Positions 45,488 to 54,470 of a stretch of 64,000 bases of DNA are shown here, piece after piece; position 1 is the first letter of the stretch; every line of letters begins with the position of its first letter. The DNA is taken from NCBI RefSeq assembly GCF_012911845.1, contig NZ_JAAXCU010000054.1, positions 1-64,000 on the forward strand, read 5' to 3'. The position numbers and the translations under genes are program-made. Below the pieces are notes generated by a model that was not told the origin of the DNA, made no database searches, and saw only the letters and a list, made by a program, of their open reading frames with translations. Source of the stretch: Bacillus sp. RO2. GTDB taxonomy: Bacteria > Bacillota > Bacilli > Bacillales > Bacillaceae_I.

Positions 45488-45610
45488 TTTCCACCTCCGC
45501 TTTTCATTCTTAAGTGTATTCTCTTCTTCTTAGTTAATTTCCTGCACAATAGTCATCTTTTTATAAGCATTTGTTTTACGTAACCAATTCTAGAAATCTC
45601 GTTGAAAAGT

Positions 45611-45721
45611 TTATTTTCCAAACTCCTATATTTATTTTCCGTTACGGAAATATACGAGCAGTAACGCACTATTTGTTTTCCGTTTTTCAAAAATACGAGC
45701 CGATACATGACATTTACGAGC
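45611..45721. repeat. degenerate 41-bp intergenic repeat with TACGAGC cores
   Basis: Two 41-bp units (45631-45671 and 45672-45712) share TTT(A/G)TTTTCCGTT and a TACGAGC core. Extra half units add TTATTTTCC at 45611 (21 bp before the next) and TACGAGC at 45715 (21 bp after the previous). No gene is evident. Confidence 0.6.
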
Positions 45722-45735
45722 AGTTCGACAAAATA

Positions 45736-45785
45736 CCCCAACACCCGACACCCGGGATACCCCTGTTTTGTTGCCCCCGCCCCCC
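45736..45785 (-). other. G-run tract with G-quadruplex potential
   Basis: The minus strand carries runs of six, five, four, three, three and four G within 50 bases, unusual for this AT-rich genome. The rest of the 45488-45917 gap holds the 41-bp repeats and the yrrS terminator only. Confidence 0.5.
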
Positions 45786-45860
45786 AACGCTAAACCACTA
45801 CCCCACCAAAAGCCCTTCAACACTTCCATCCCTTGACCTAGCTCCCAAGTTCAACCCCAC

Positions 45861-45892
45861 AAAAAAAGACCCACCCCCATTGGGATAGGTCC
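45861..45892 (-). terminator. terminator of yrrS
   Basis: On the minus strand GACCTATCCC, loop AATG, GGGGTGGGTC and seven T. Ten pairs including G-T. Confidence 0.85.
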
Positions 45893-45917
45893 GCCACATT
45901 TATTAAAATCACATACT

Positions 45918-46616
45918 TTACAACGCCTTAACCTGCTCCACCTTTGTAGGCTTCCAACCTTTGTTGGTTACCCACTCCAAATAGACTTTGAAGTTCTCGC
46001 CGGTGGATTTGTTTTTGATGGACGCTACAGATAAGTGCTCGCTGCCGCCATTACCTAGGAAGTACAATGTGTAATCCCCACTCTTTAAACGGGTAGCTGC
46101 TTCCACGGCTTTCAGCTTTTCATTCCAGTCTACATGGCCTTCTTCATACACGGATGTATGTGGTTCAGATTGAGAAGTTCCTACAGGTCCCCAACCAGGG
46201 TTGGTCATCGTTTTGATGACATTTGGGTCATCGGAGTTTTCGGAAACCTCTGTCTCAGAATCGTCAGCTTCTTCGGATTCTTCCTCTTTTTCCTTTTCCT
46301 CTTTTTCCTTTTCTTTCTCAGCAGATTCTTCCGCTTCCTCAGATTCTGCTTCGGCTTCTTCCTCGTCAGTTGGAGCAGCTTCCTCGGATTCTTTCTCCGC
46401 TTCGTTCTCTTCTGTTTCACTTAATTCCTGTTCCCCTGTAGCCAGCTGATTTTCGTTATCTGTGGCTGGGTCATTCTTTCCGAAGAACAAGGAGGAAGCA
46501 AGGACGATGATAAATATGAATACAACACCAATCAGGATATTCAAGATCATGTTTGTTTTTTTACGTTTGGTTGTTCGGCCGTAACGTGAGCCACCTTTGT
46601 TAAAGTCTAAAGACAC
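45918..46616 (-). CDS. yrrS: YrrS family protein (DUF1510)
   Basis: 232 aa. A short basic cytoplasmic N terminus (RYGRTTKRKKTN), one membrane helix (MILNILIGVVFIFIIVLASSLFF, about 23-45), a long extracellular Glu/Ser/Ala-rich low-complexity linker (about 60-125), and a conserved C-terminal domain (NPGWGPVGTSQSEPHTSVYEEGHVDWNEK). Paired with pbpI in Bacillus, which suggests a role at the cell wall. The linker length is expected to vary between strains. Biochemical function unknown. Confidence 0.88.
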   Translation of the reverse strand: MSLDFNKGGSRYGRTTKRKKTNMILNILIGVVFIFIIVLASSLFFGKNDPATDNENQLATGEQELSETEENEAEKESEEAAPTDEEEAEAESEEAEESAEKEKEKEEKEKEEESEEADDSETEVSENSDDPNVIKTMTNPGWGPVGTSQSEPHTSVYEEGHVDWNEKLKAVEAATRLKSGDYTLYFLGNGGSEHLSVASIKNKSTGENFKVYLEWVTNKGWKPTKVEQVKAL

Positions 46617-46709
46617 GACAGTCCCTCCTAGTCAAAGCCAAATATAGTATAATTACAATAGCTTATTGTACCATCAATACTATAAAAAGCACAGTGAAAA
46701 GGATTGCCA

Positions 46710-48485
46710 TTACCTTTCTTGGTTTTCCCAGTTGTATATTTCTTCGACCATTTTTGAATACACAGATGAGACATTGTTCTCATCAATCACGTCTAATTCG
46801 ACCATAACCATGGCATACTTAGGACTTTTGATTGGAAAATAACCTGCAAACCACCTATTTAATAATTCCCGATTGTCTTCCGTAAATTTCCCCGTTTGCG
46901 CAGTACCGCTTTTTCCGGCAACTTCGTAAGAGAGGCCATTCATCCTCCAACCTGTCCCAGTTTCCCCTGCCACTACTTCTCTAAGCAAGTGCTGGAGTTG
47001 CATAACGGTATAGGATGATAGTTTCTCAACATCTCTATCCTGGTCAGGAAAAGAAAACAATGTTGTTCCGTTTTTGTATAGGATGTCACTAACAAGCTTC
47101 ACTTCCTTAGATTCTCCACCACGCGCTATTGTTGCCATCATATTTGCCACGGCGAGCGGAGTCACTTTGACATCTTTTTGTCCAATAGATGTCTGCGCAA
47201 CCGCGAGGGGAACTCCTTTATCTTCGTCGTTAGCCCAAACCATATTCTCTTTTTCACTAGGTATTTGTACAAAATCATTAAAGCCGAACATATCACCCTT
47301 CCATCCAACGGTTCCTGTTAACCCCAACATGGTTGCATACTTATCTAATGCATTTTTATCTTTTTCCACCAACAGCTTTCCAATCTCACCAAAAGTGTAG
47401 TTACAACTCTGGGCAAAGCTTTCTTCCAGATTGATCGTACCCATACGCTTCTTTTCATCCTCGAGCAGATCCCCCCTAATATCCAAATCACAGTTAAACA
47501 CCATTTCATTGTCCACAACGTTTTCCTCAATTGCTGCTGCCGTCACGACAGTTTTGAACACTGAGCCTGGAAAATGGGGTTCTAGCATGAAATTATGTGC
47601 ACCCGCTCCTTTTGTCGGATTTTCAGGATCTAAGGATGGTTTGGACACCATTGCGACCACTTCATTTGTTTCAATATCAATCACCACCAGCCCGCCCTTT
47701 TTCACCTGGTATTCATTGAGCGTTTTTTCCGCCAGCTGCTGAATGTTCTTGTCAAGGGTCGTTTGGACAGTAAGAGGATAATAGGGATTGGACGGAGACA
47801 TATAACGGACATCAATTCCAAACAACGGACCGCCAAAACGATCGACGTGATAGAGTAATTTTGTAGAGCCTTCAGGCAGGATGATTTCATCGAATGCCTC
47901 TTCTAAGCCCGAGACCCCGATTGGCGTATGCGGGGAATAGTTTTCTTTCTCGACCTTGTCGGCATAACGCTTCATAAATGTATCGTCGTCCTCTCCTGTC
48001 ACACCAATAACGTGTTCTGCCGTTTTTTCATCCAGTTCAAACTGGCGATACAGTGCGACTATGCCTGGATAATCAAGCTCGTTAATTTGTTCCATTTTTT
48101 CATCAGTTAGACTTTCTGATAAAACGACCGGTTTTTCCGCATCAACAAGCAGGTTGTCTATCTCGGTTGCATTCATCTCCAAAATACCGACAAGTTCATC
48201 TTTTGGCCAATCAAGTCCATTTAGGAAAGGGAATAAGATGACACTTGGGAAATAGTCATGAGTTAGCGGAAGGCCATTACGGTCGATGAATCTGCCACGG
48301 CCTTCATCTATTACAAGAGACTGTGTTCGCTGTTTCACGCTTGCTTCAATTAGGTTTATATGTTGATCGGTAAAAGATTCTGTGCTGATTAGTTGCACTT
48401 GAACAAGCCTTCCGATAAGCAGGCTTAAGAGCAGGACGACACAGATTCCGAGTTTATTGATTCTCCCTTTGATTAACCGTTGCAT
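46710..48485 (-). CDS. pbpI: penicillin-binding protein 4b (PbpI), class B transpeptidase
   Basis: Membrane-anchored peptidoglycan transpeptidase. One N-terminal helix (INKLGICVVLLLSLLIGRLVQ) precedes the dimerisation domain and the transpeptidase domain. Active site: SVFK (Ser near 307) in PGSVFKTVV, SCN in QSCNYTF, and KSG near 524 in AGKSGTAQTG. In B. subtilis the gene (yrrR) is forespore-expressed. The frame opens at 48506, but GAGGTG seven bases before the ATG at 48485 decides the start (591 aa). That Shine-Dalgarno lies inside the hairpin of the upstream terminator. Confidence 0.95.
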   Translation of the reverse strand: MQRLIKGRINKLGICVVLLLSLLIGRLVQVQLISTESFTDQHINLIEASVKQRTQSLVIDEGRGRFIDRNGLPLTHDYFPSVILFPFLNGLDWPKDELVGILEMNATEIDNLLVDAEKPVVLSESLTDEKMEQINELDYPGIVALYRQFELDEKTAEHVIGVTGEDDDTFMKRYADKVEKENYSPHTPIGVSGLEEAFDEIILPEGSTKLLYHVDRFGGPLFGIDVRYMSPSNPYYPLTVQTTLDKNIQQLAEKTLNEYQVKKGGLVVIDIETNEVVAMVSKPSLDPENPTKGAGAHNFMLEPHFPGSVFKTVVTAAAIEENVVDNEMVFNCDLDIRGDLLEDEKKRMGTINLEESFAQSCNYTFGEIGKLLVEKDKNALDKYATMLGLTGTVGWKGDMFGFNDFVQIPSEKENMVWANDEDKGVPLAVAQTSIGQKDVKVTPLAVANMMATIARGGESKEVKLVSDILYKNGTTLFSFPDQDRDVEKLSSYTVMQLQHLLREVVAGETGTGWRMNGLSYEVAGKSGTAQTGKFTEDNRELLNRWFAGYFPIKSPKYAMVMVELDVIDENNVSSVYSKMVEEIYNWENQER

Positions 48486-48520
48486 AAAAAAACACCTCAT
48501 CAACATTGTTGACGAGGTGT
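48486..48520 (-). terminator. greA terminator whose 3' arm contains the pbpI Shine-Dalgarno
   Basis: On the minus strand ACACCTC-G-TCAAC, loop AAT, GTTGA-T-GAGGTGT, then seven T and directly ATG. The GAGGTG of the 3' arm is the pbpI ribosome-binding site and the T run is its spacer. Confidence 0.85.
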
Positions 48521-48589
48521 GTTCTTTTTAATCAAAAGCTGTTTTCTAATTGATTTGTGTAATTGGCTTTATAGATTAAACGTTACTTT

Positions 48590-48706
48590 GCGCTACAGGC
48601 ACTCGCTTTCCGCGGGGCGGTGCTTGAGCCTCCTCACAACGCTTCAGGGGTCTCAAGTCTACCGCTACCTCCCGCCGGAGTCGAGTGCCTTACGCTACAA
48701 TCCACT
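48590..48706. repeat. palindromic intergenic repeat, copy 5 (greA-pbpI)
   Basis: Contains CTTTCCGCGGGGCGGTGCTT, GAGCCTCCTCACAACGCTTC and CTACCTCCCGCCGGAGTCGA. Ends are less clear than in other copies (GCGCTACAG and TACGCTACAATCCAC). Confidence 0.85.
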
Positions 48707-48761
48707 TGTCCGTCTAACTTTATTATACCAACGAATCTTTAAAAAACAGCTTTTAAAAGTA

Positions 48762-49235
48762 TTATTTTACAGAAACAATCTTCACGTTCATTTCTCCGCC
48801 TGGAGTTTGGATGGTTACTTCATCGTTTACGCGTTTGCCCATTAGGGAGCTTCCCATTGGGGATTCGTTAGAGATGTTACCTTCGAACGGATCAGCCTCT
48901 GCGCTACCTACGATTGTGTACGTTTCTTCTTCGCCGTCTGGTAGCTCCACAAATGTTACCGTTTTCCCAAGGCCGACTGCGTCTGTATCCTTATTTTCTT
49001 GGATGATCTTTGCGTTGCGGACCATTTGCTCAAGAAGCGTGATGCGTCCTTCTACGAATGCTTGCTCTTCTTTTGCAGAATCGTACTCAGAGTTCTCAGA
49101 AAGATCTCCGAAACTGCGTGCTATCTTAATACGTTCCACTACTTCTTTACGTCTTACGGATTTTAGGTGTTCTAATTCTTGTACAAGCTTGTCTTTCCCA
49201 GCCTGTGTCATTGGATATACTTTCTCTTGTGCCAT
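48762..49235 (-). CDS. greA: transcription elongation factor GreA
   Basis: Rescues backtracked RNA polymerase by stimulating transcript cleavage. The N-terminal coiled coil (about 1-75) carries the acidic tip [15 protein letters not shown] with the catalytic Asp and Glu. The C-terminal FKBP-like domain includes [17 protein letters not shown]. 157 aa. It follows udk as in B. subtilis. Confidence 0.97.
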   Translation of the reverse strand: MAQEKVYPMTQAGKDKLVQELEHLKSVRRKEVVERIKIARSFGDLSENSEYDSAKEEQAFVEGRITLLEQMVRNAKIIQENKDTDAVGLGKTVTFVELPDGEEETYTIVGSAEADPFEGNISNESPMGSSLMGKRVNDEVTIQTPGGEMNVKIVSVK

Positions 49236-49320
49236 GACTTTTCACTCCTTCTAGTAATTGCATTCCCCAATTTACGTTGTATCTTTATGGCAATATGGTT
49301 CAAAGCCTATGTAAATGTGG

Positions 49321-49351
49321 AAAAAGATGTACCCATTAAATGGAATACATC
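49321..49351 (-). terminator. terminator of udk
   Basis: On the minus strand GATGTA-TT-CCATT, then a short loop and AATGG-G-TACATC, followed by five T. Confidence 0.75.
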
Positions 49352-49397
49352 GTCGCTCCTTCCACAATTGGAAAATTCTCTAGCTTCTCATATGTTA

Positions 49398-50033
49398 TTA
49401 CAAAATCTCTTTTTGTTCAAGAATTGTTTGAATTTTTGTTACCATCAGGTCGATAGCAACGTGATTTTGTCCACCTTCAGGGATGATGATATCTGCGTAT
49501 CGCTTCGTTGGTTCAATGAACTGATTGTGCATTGGACGAACAACCGTCACATATTGTTCAATGACAGAGTCAATCGTACGTCCGCGTTCTTTAATGTCAC
49601 GCAGCATACGACGGATGAAGCGCAAGTCAGCATCTGTGTCTACAAAAAGCTTTATATCCATTAAGTTACGCAAACGTTCGTCTTCTAATACCAAAATTCC
49701 TTCAACAATGATAACATCTTTCGGTTCTACTTCAATCACTTGAGATGACCTTGTATGAAGAGTGTAATCGTAGACAGGTTTGTTGACTGTATCATAGTTT
49801 AATAAATGCTGAATGTGTTCAATCAATAAGTCGTTATCAAATGCCAAAGGATGGTCATAGTTAGTTTGTAACCTTTCTTCCATCGGCACGTCTGTCTGGT
49901 CTTTATAATAGTAATCCTGTTCAAGCATTAGGATGGATTTCTCTGTAAAATGATCAAAAATAGCTTTGGTTACACTCGTTTTTCCTGAGCCAGATCCTCC
50001 GGCTACACCGATTACGATCGGTTTTTTCCCCAT
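49398..50033 (-). CDS. udk: uridine kinase
   Basis: Phosphorylates uridine and cytidine in pyrimidine salvage. The P-loop [13 protein letters not shown] is at 8-20, with [11 protein letters not shown] and the lid region [16 protein letters not shown] typical of the family. 211 aa. It starts 4 bases after the trhP2 stop, in the run mltG-trmR-trhP1-trhP2-udk. Confidence 0.96.
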   Translation of the reverse strand: MGKKPIVIGVAGGSGSGKTSVTKAIFDHFTEKSILMLEQDYYYKDQTDVPMEERLQTNYDHPLAFDNDLLIEHIQHLLNYDTVNKPVYDYTLHTRSSQVIEVEPKDVIIVEGILVLEDERLRNLMDIKLFVDTDADLRFIRRMLRDIKERGRTIDSVIEQYVTVVRPMHNQFIEPTKRYADIIIPEGGQNHVAIDLMVTKIQTILEQKEIL

Positions 50034-50037
50034 GGTA

Positions 50038-51309
50038 TTACTGCCCCTTTCGCATCATGTTGTTCGGATAAATTGGCTTTTCCACTTTGAATTTCACAAT
50101 TTGTAATGGATGGCGGGCAGCATCTAGTTCATTGCCTTTCTCATCCCAAACCTTCTCTATTTTTTGTGTGAAGTTTTCAATTTCCGGACCGAAGAATTCC
50201 ACTTCATCGCCTAGTTTAAAAAAGTTTCTTTGTTGCAAGGTCACTATTTGAGTTTCCTTATCATAGTCAAGTACCAGGCCTACAAAGTCAAAGTCTGTCT
50301 TCTTGCTATGGTTGCCAAACATTTGCTCTTTATACCCCGGAACACCTTCAAAGAAAGCAGGAGCTGTTTCCCGGTTTGCACATTTATCAAGCTCTTCCAG
50401 CCATTCTTGTTGGATCGTGAAGTTCTCAGGATCTGCACAATAAGCGTCGATTACTTTGCGGTACACACTTACTACTGTTGCTACATAGTGAATGGATTTC
50501 ATGCGGCCTTCAATTTTCAAGCTGTCGATTCCCAATTCAATCATTCTAGGAATGGATTCAATAAGCTTTAAATCTTTCGGACTCATGGCAAATGGCGCAT
50601 CACCTTCAGCAAAAAGCGCCTTTTCATTGCTACCATCCAATTCGTACAAATCGTAATCCCAACGGCAAGACTGGCAGCAGCCTCCACGGTTAGAATCTCG
50701 TGCTGTCATATGATTACTTAGCGTACAGCGTCCAGAGTATGCGATACACATGGCACCGTGAATGAAGGTCTCAATTTCGATGTCCACTTTCTCTTTCATT
50801 TCACGAATTTCCTCAGCGCTTGTTTCACGCGCAAGTACGACACGCTCTAAGCCTTCCTCTTTCCAAAACTGAACTGCTTTCCAGTTAGATAGAGATTGTT
50901 GTGTACTTAAGTGAACTTCAAGTTTGGGTGCCACTCTTCTACATGTTTCAATGATGAGCGGGTCAGCAACAATAATTCCATGTACTCCTGCACCTTCAAT
51001 GCCGCGAAGATAATCATCAAGTCCGTCCATGTTTTCATTGTGTGCGAAAATATTAGTGGTTACATAGATGCGAGCGCCAAATTTTTCAGCAAATTGAACA
51101 CCTTCCGCCATTTCATCAAAGGTGAAATTACCTGCATTGGAACGCAATCCGTATTCCTGACCACCGATAAACACGGCGTCTGCACCATATTGAACAGCTA
51201 TTTTTAATTTCTCCAGGTTACCTGCTGGTGCAAGTAATTCTGGCTTTTTGACGATCACTCGTTTTCCATCTACTATCTTGGAAATCTTATCATTTACATA
51301 GGTTGTCAT
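50038..51309 (-). CDS. trhP2: tRNA hydroxylation protein TrhP2 (U32 peptidase family)
   Basis: With TrhP1 makes 5-hydroxyuridine at the wobble position of tRNA using a prephenate-dependent route. The U32 family barrel begins [18 protein letters not shown]. The U32 signature is [38 protein letters not shown] with clustered Cys, likely an Fe-S site, near 175-205. 423 aa. B. subtilis YrrO. It is upstream of udk and downstream of trhP1. Confidence 0.93.
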   Translation of the reverse strand: MTTYVNDKISKIVDGKRVIVKKPELLAPAGNLEKLKIAVQYGADAVFIGGQEYGLRSNAGNFTFDEMAEGVQFAEKFGARIYVTTNIFAHNENMDGLDDYLRGIEGAGVHGIIVADPLIIETCRRVAPKLEVHLSTQQSLSNWKAVQFWKEEGLERVVLARETSAEEIREMKEKVDIEIETFIHGAMCIAYSGRCTLSNHMTARDSNRGGCCQSCRWDYDLYELDGSNEKALFAEGDAPFAMSPKDLKLIESIPRMIELGIDSLKIEGRMKSIHYVATVVSVYRKVIDAYCADPENFTIQQEWLEELDKCANRETAPAFFEGVPGYKEQMFGNHSKKTDFDFVGLVLDYDKETQIVTLQQRNFFKLGDEVEFFGPEIENFTQKIEKVWDEKGNELDAARHPLQIVKFKVEKPIYPNNMMRKGQ

Positions 51310-51331
51310 AAAAGGCTACCTCCTTTTCACA

Positions 51332-52258
51332 TTAATAGACTGTTTCTTTAAAGAAGAACCCAGTGTCCAATGGACGGTGTTCTTGTTGAAGGTTTTCCAT
51401 TTCATTTAACAGATCATCTTTGATGTCTTCGTAGGCTTCTCTGTCATCTGCACAGAGGTCTATTGCTTTTCTGTATCTTTTTGTTACTTCTACGATATAT
51501 TCAGGTGTTTGTAATACACCATCGATTTTGAAGCTATCCACTTCTGCATCTATCATTTCTTCTAGTTCGTCAATGATGCACATGTCGTTTGGACTCATGA
51601 TGTGTGTGCCGTTTTCATCTTCATAGACAGGATATTTATTGCTTCTTTCTTTGTCATGAAGGATCATTGCACGCTCTTTGCCTTTCTCCACTTCCATCTG
51701 TTTGCCTTGATATTCAAAATAGTGCCCAAGCAATGAACGTTTGGATTGGAACATACAGGTCATGCCATGGACTTGGACTTCTATTTCCACTTCTGCGTTT
51801 TCCTTGATTTCAACAATAGCATCCATATTGATTTCTCGAGCTAACACGGCACGTTTGGAGCCCTTTCTGCCCCAATAATTACAGGTGTAGTAGTTGGTTG
51901 CTGTCGTTTCCGTATTCCAATGTAGCGGTATGTTTGGAGCAACTTCTTTTGCTGCCATTAAAACAGCCGGATCCCCGAAGATAACCGCATCCGCTCCTGC
52001 TTCATTCAAGAATTGAAGATAGACGGATAACTCGTCCACTTTTTCATTATGAAACAGTGCATTCATTGCCACATACACTTTTTTCCCGTGTTTATGGGCA
52101 ATTTCAATGGCCGCCTTCACTTCTTCTTTTTTGAATTCTCCGGCTAAGCGAAGCCCATAGCGTTCTTCTCCGACAACAAATGCATCTGCTCCTGCATCTA
52201 TTAAATCCTTTAAATTTGTTAAGTCTTGTGGTGTCACTAATAACTCAGGTTTTTTCAA
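51332..52258 (-). CDS. trhP1: tRNA hydroxylation protein TrhP1 (U32 peptidase family)
   Basis: Partner of TrhP2 in ho5U34 formation; B. subtilis YrrN. It has the same barrel start (KPELLVTPQDLTNLKDLIDAGADAFVVGEERYGLRL). The signature region QVHGMTCMFQSKRSLLGHYF has fewer Cys than TrhP2. 308 aa. Its ATG overlaps the trmR stop (ATGA), so translation is coupled to the methyltransferase that acts on the same nucleotide. Confidence 0.92.
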   Translation of the reverse strand: MKKPELLVTPQDLTNLKDLIDAGADAFVVGEERYGLRLAGEFKKEEVKAAIEIAHKHGKKVYVAMNALFHNEKVDELSVYLQFLNEAGADAVIFGDPAVLMAAKEVAPNIPLHWNTETTATNYYTCNYWGRKGSKRAVLAREINMDAIVEIKENAEVEIEVQVHGMTCMFQSKRSLLGHYFEYQGKQMEVEKGKERAMILHDKERSNKYPVYEDENGTHIMSPNDMCIIDELEEMIDAEVDSFKIDGVLQTPEYIVEVTKRYRKAIDLCADDREAYEDIKDDLLNEMENLQQEHRPLDTGFFFKETVY

Positions 52259-52917
52259 CGTTCTTCACCTCTTTTTATACTGATTGCAATCCCGTCACCA
52301 ACAGGCAAAATTGTGGTGATGTAGTCCGGATGTTCCATCAACCATCTATTGTATTGGTCAATTTTTTTTACTAGGTTTTTAATTCTTTTCGGTTCTATCG
52401 ATTCGTGGTTTTCTGCTACCATCCCACGGAAGAGGACGTTATCGGTGATGATGATTCCCGCTTCATTTAAAAGGGTTTCATACATGGTAAAGAACCGTTC
52501 ATACTGCCCCTTTGCTGCATCAACAAAAATGAAATCAAACGGTGCTTCTTTTTCCACTTGGTCCAATACTTCCAATGCGTCTCCGAAGATCAGTTGAATT
52601 CTATCTTGGAGGCCGGCTTGTTCTATGTGCGCTTTTGCTTGCATGTATCTGTGCTCATCACGCTCTATCGTCACAATGGTGACCTCAGGTAAAGCTAGTG
52701 CCATTCTGATTGCTGAGTATCCGATAGCTGCGCCAATTTCTAAGATTCTTTTTGGCATGGATAGTCTTAAGAGTTGCAGAAGTGTTTCCATTCCTACTAG
52801 GTCCATGATTGGGACATTCTCTTTTTCTGCAAGGTTTTCCATTTTGCTGACAAGTTCATTTCTAGGGGGAGTTAGATTATTCAAATAAGTAATTATTTTA
52901 TTTTCATTGGCTTCCAA
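52255..52917 (-). CDS. trmR: tRNA 5-hydroxyuridine methyltransferase TrmR
   Basis: O-methylates ho5U34 to mo5U34, completing the pathway started by TrhP1 and TrhP2. It belongs to the catechol O-methyltransferase-like family: RILEIGAAIGYSAIRMA (SAM motif), VTIERDEHRYMQAK, and DFIFVDAAKGQYERF with metal-binding Asp. 220 aa. B. subtilis YrrM. AAGGAGGCG lies before the ATG. Confidence 0.93.
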   Translation of the reverse strand: MEANENKIITYLNNLTPPRNELVSKMENLAEKENVPIMDLVGMETLLQLLRLSMPKRILEIGAAIGYSAIRMALALPEVTIVTIERDEHRYMQAKAHIEQAGLQDRIQLIFGDALEVLDQVEKEAPFDFIFVDAAKGQYERFFTMYETLLNEAGIIITDNVLFRGMVAENHESIEPKRIKNLVKKIDQYNRWLMEHPDYITTILPVGDGIAISIKRGEER

Positions 52918-53033
52918 CTTTGGACGCCTCCTTTATTCTTGCTAAAAACAAAGAAAATAGAGGTGACCTCAATGGAGGAACCCTCTTTAACGTTACAATT
53001 AATTTAGTTCAAAACAACTCGATATATTTTACC

Positions 53034-53075
53034 ACAAAAAAATAGGGAATGCGAATTAATTTCGCACTTCCCTAT
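53034..53075 (-). terminator. terminator of mltG
   Basis: On the minus strand ATAGGGAA-GT-GCGAAA, loop, TTCGC-A-TTCCCTAT and a run of T. It separates mltG from trmR. Confidence 0.88.
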
Positions 53076-53085
53076 ACTATAAATC

Positions 53086-54225
53086 TTACCCATTGTCCTG
53101 ACTTGAGATATGTTCGTTTTTGTCAATATTATGTTCTTCCAACGTTTCGTTGAATAGCACTTCACCATCAGGTGTGGCCAGGAAGTAATAATACTCCGTT
53201 TCAGCAGGACTTAATGCAGCTTGAATGGATGTTAAACCTGCATTGGCAATTGGTCCTGGTGGCAGACCTTGATTCAAGTACGTATTATAAGGGGAATCCA
53301 CTTCAAGATCCTCATACAGCGTTCGCTCTTTATGTTCACCGAGCGCATATAACACCGTTGGATCTGTTTGAAGCGGCATTCCTACGTCAAGTCGGTTGTA
53401 GAATACACTTGAAATTTTTTCACGATCTGCTTGCATAGTTGCCTCAGCTTCAATCAAACTTGCCATTGTCAGCAATTCATGTGTTGTTAACTCTATATTT
53501 CCCATACCTATTCGAACTGCGTCATCCTGAAGAACCTCGTTTGTTTTTTGAAGCATAACATCAATAACTTCTTCTGCAGTAGGGTTCTCTACATAGAATG
53601 GATAGGTTGCAGGGAACAGATAGCCCTCCAAGGCATACTTTACGTTTTCGTCAAACATTTCATCGTTAATTACCTTTGGATATTTCTTCCTCATTTTATC
53701 AAGAAAGTCTTTGTCATTTGCTTTTTCCAGAAACTCTTTTTCTGAAAGCCCCATTCTATTTTCAAGGATTACAGCAATTTGCTCCAATTGACGTCCTTCG
53801 GGAATGGTAATTTGAAATACCACTTCTTGTTGAACTCTTCCTTCTTTTAAGTGACCGATAATTTCATCTAATTTCATGGAAGGACTTAACTCGTATTCTC
53901 CAGCCATAAATCCTGATTCATTCTTAAACTTTACATAGTAACGAAATACTTTCCCATTATTGATGATACCATTTTCCTCTAAAATTCGACCAATTGATGT
54001 TGGGGAAGATCCTATCGGAATTTCAACCTTTTCGGTTTTGGTTTCTTCCTCATTCACAGGCTGCAATGCATTTTTTATATAAAAATAACCGCCGCCGATT
54101 ACACCAGTCAGGGCTAGCATAAGTATGATAAATACTGTAAAGACAATGCGGCGCACAATCTTTGCTTCAAAATGTTTTTCTTTCAATTTTTCTTGAATAT
54201 AGTCTTTATTATTTTTTTCAGACAA
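53086..54225 (-). CDS. mltG: endolytic murein transglycosylase MltG (YceG-like)
   Basis: Membrane-bound lytic transglycosylase that cuts nascent glycan strands. One membrane helix (VFTIFIILMLALTGVIGGGYFYI-like, about 29-50), a LysM-like segment (VEIPIGSSPTSIGRILEENGII), then the catalytic domain. The catalytic Glu is in MASLIEAEATMQADREKISSVFYNRL, with LQTDPTVLYALG and LPPGPIANAGLTSIQAAL following. 379 aa. YrrL in B. subtilis. Confidence 0.95.
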   Translation of the reverse strand: MSEKNNKDYIQEKLKEKHFEAKIVRRIVFTVFIILMLALTGVIGGGYFYIKNALQPVNEEETKTEKVEIPIGSSPTSIGRILEENGIINNGKVFRYYVKFKNESGFMAGEYELSPSMKLDEIIGHLKEGRVQQEVVFQITIPEGRQLEQIAVILENRMGLSEKEFLEKANDKDFLDKMRKKYPKVINDEMFDENVKYALEGYLFPATYPFYVENPTAEEVIDVMLQKTNEVLQDDAVRIGMGNIELTTHELLTMASLIEAEATMQADREKISSVFYNRLDVGMPLQTDPTVLYALGEHKERTLYEDLEVDSPYNTYLNQGLPPGPIANAGLTSIQAALSPAETEYYYFLATPDGEVLFNETLEEHNIDKNEHISSQDNG

Positions 54226-54326
54226 AAAAATACCCCCTCTCGTACACCTAACAATTATACAACAAATTCTTTATTTTTTTGACAAAAAGCATGTATTTTC
54301 TCTTTTCCGACACATTCCCACATCAT

Positions 54327-54453
54327 ATTTTACCATTTTTTTCGCGATATTCATTACTTTTTTTCCTAAATATTTTGAATTTATTAGGTTGTTTAGCTTA
54401 CAGTCATTTAGTAGTTTTACCATTTTCAATCAGAATAAAGGGTATGGTAAAAT
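54327..54453 (+). promoter_or_regulatory. nsrR upstream region with three TTTTACCAT motifs and extended -10
   Basis: TTTTACCAT occurs at 54328-54336 and 54415-54423, and inverted as ATGGTAAAA at 54444-54452. The inverted copy overlaps TGGTAAAAT, an extended -10 (54445-54453), so a bound protein would block the promoter. Confidence 0.5.
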
Positions 54454-54470
54454 AAATTTGGAGGTAGAAT

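Noticed and set aside
45632-45829. 65-codon minus-strand ORF downstream of yrrS
   Set aside because: It covers the G-run tract and the 41-bp repeats, has no ribosome-binding site, and has a composition set by the repeats.
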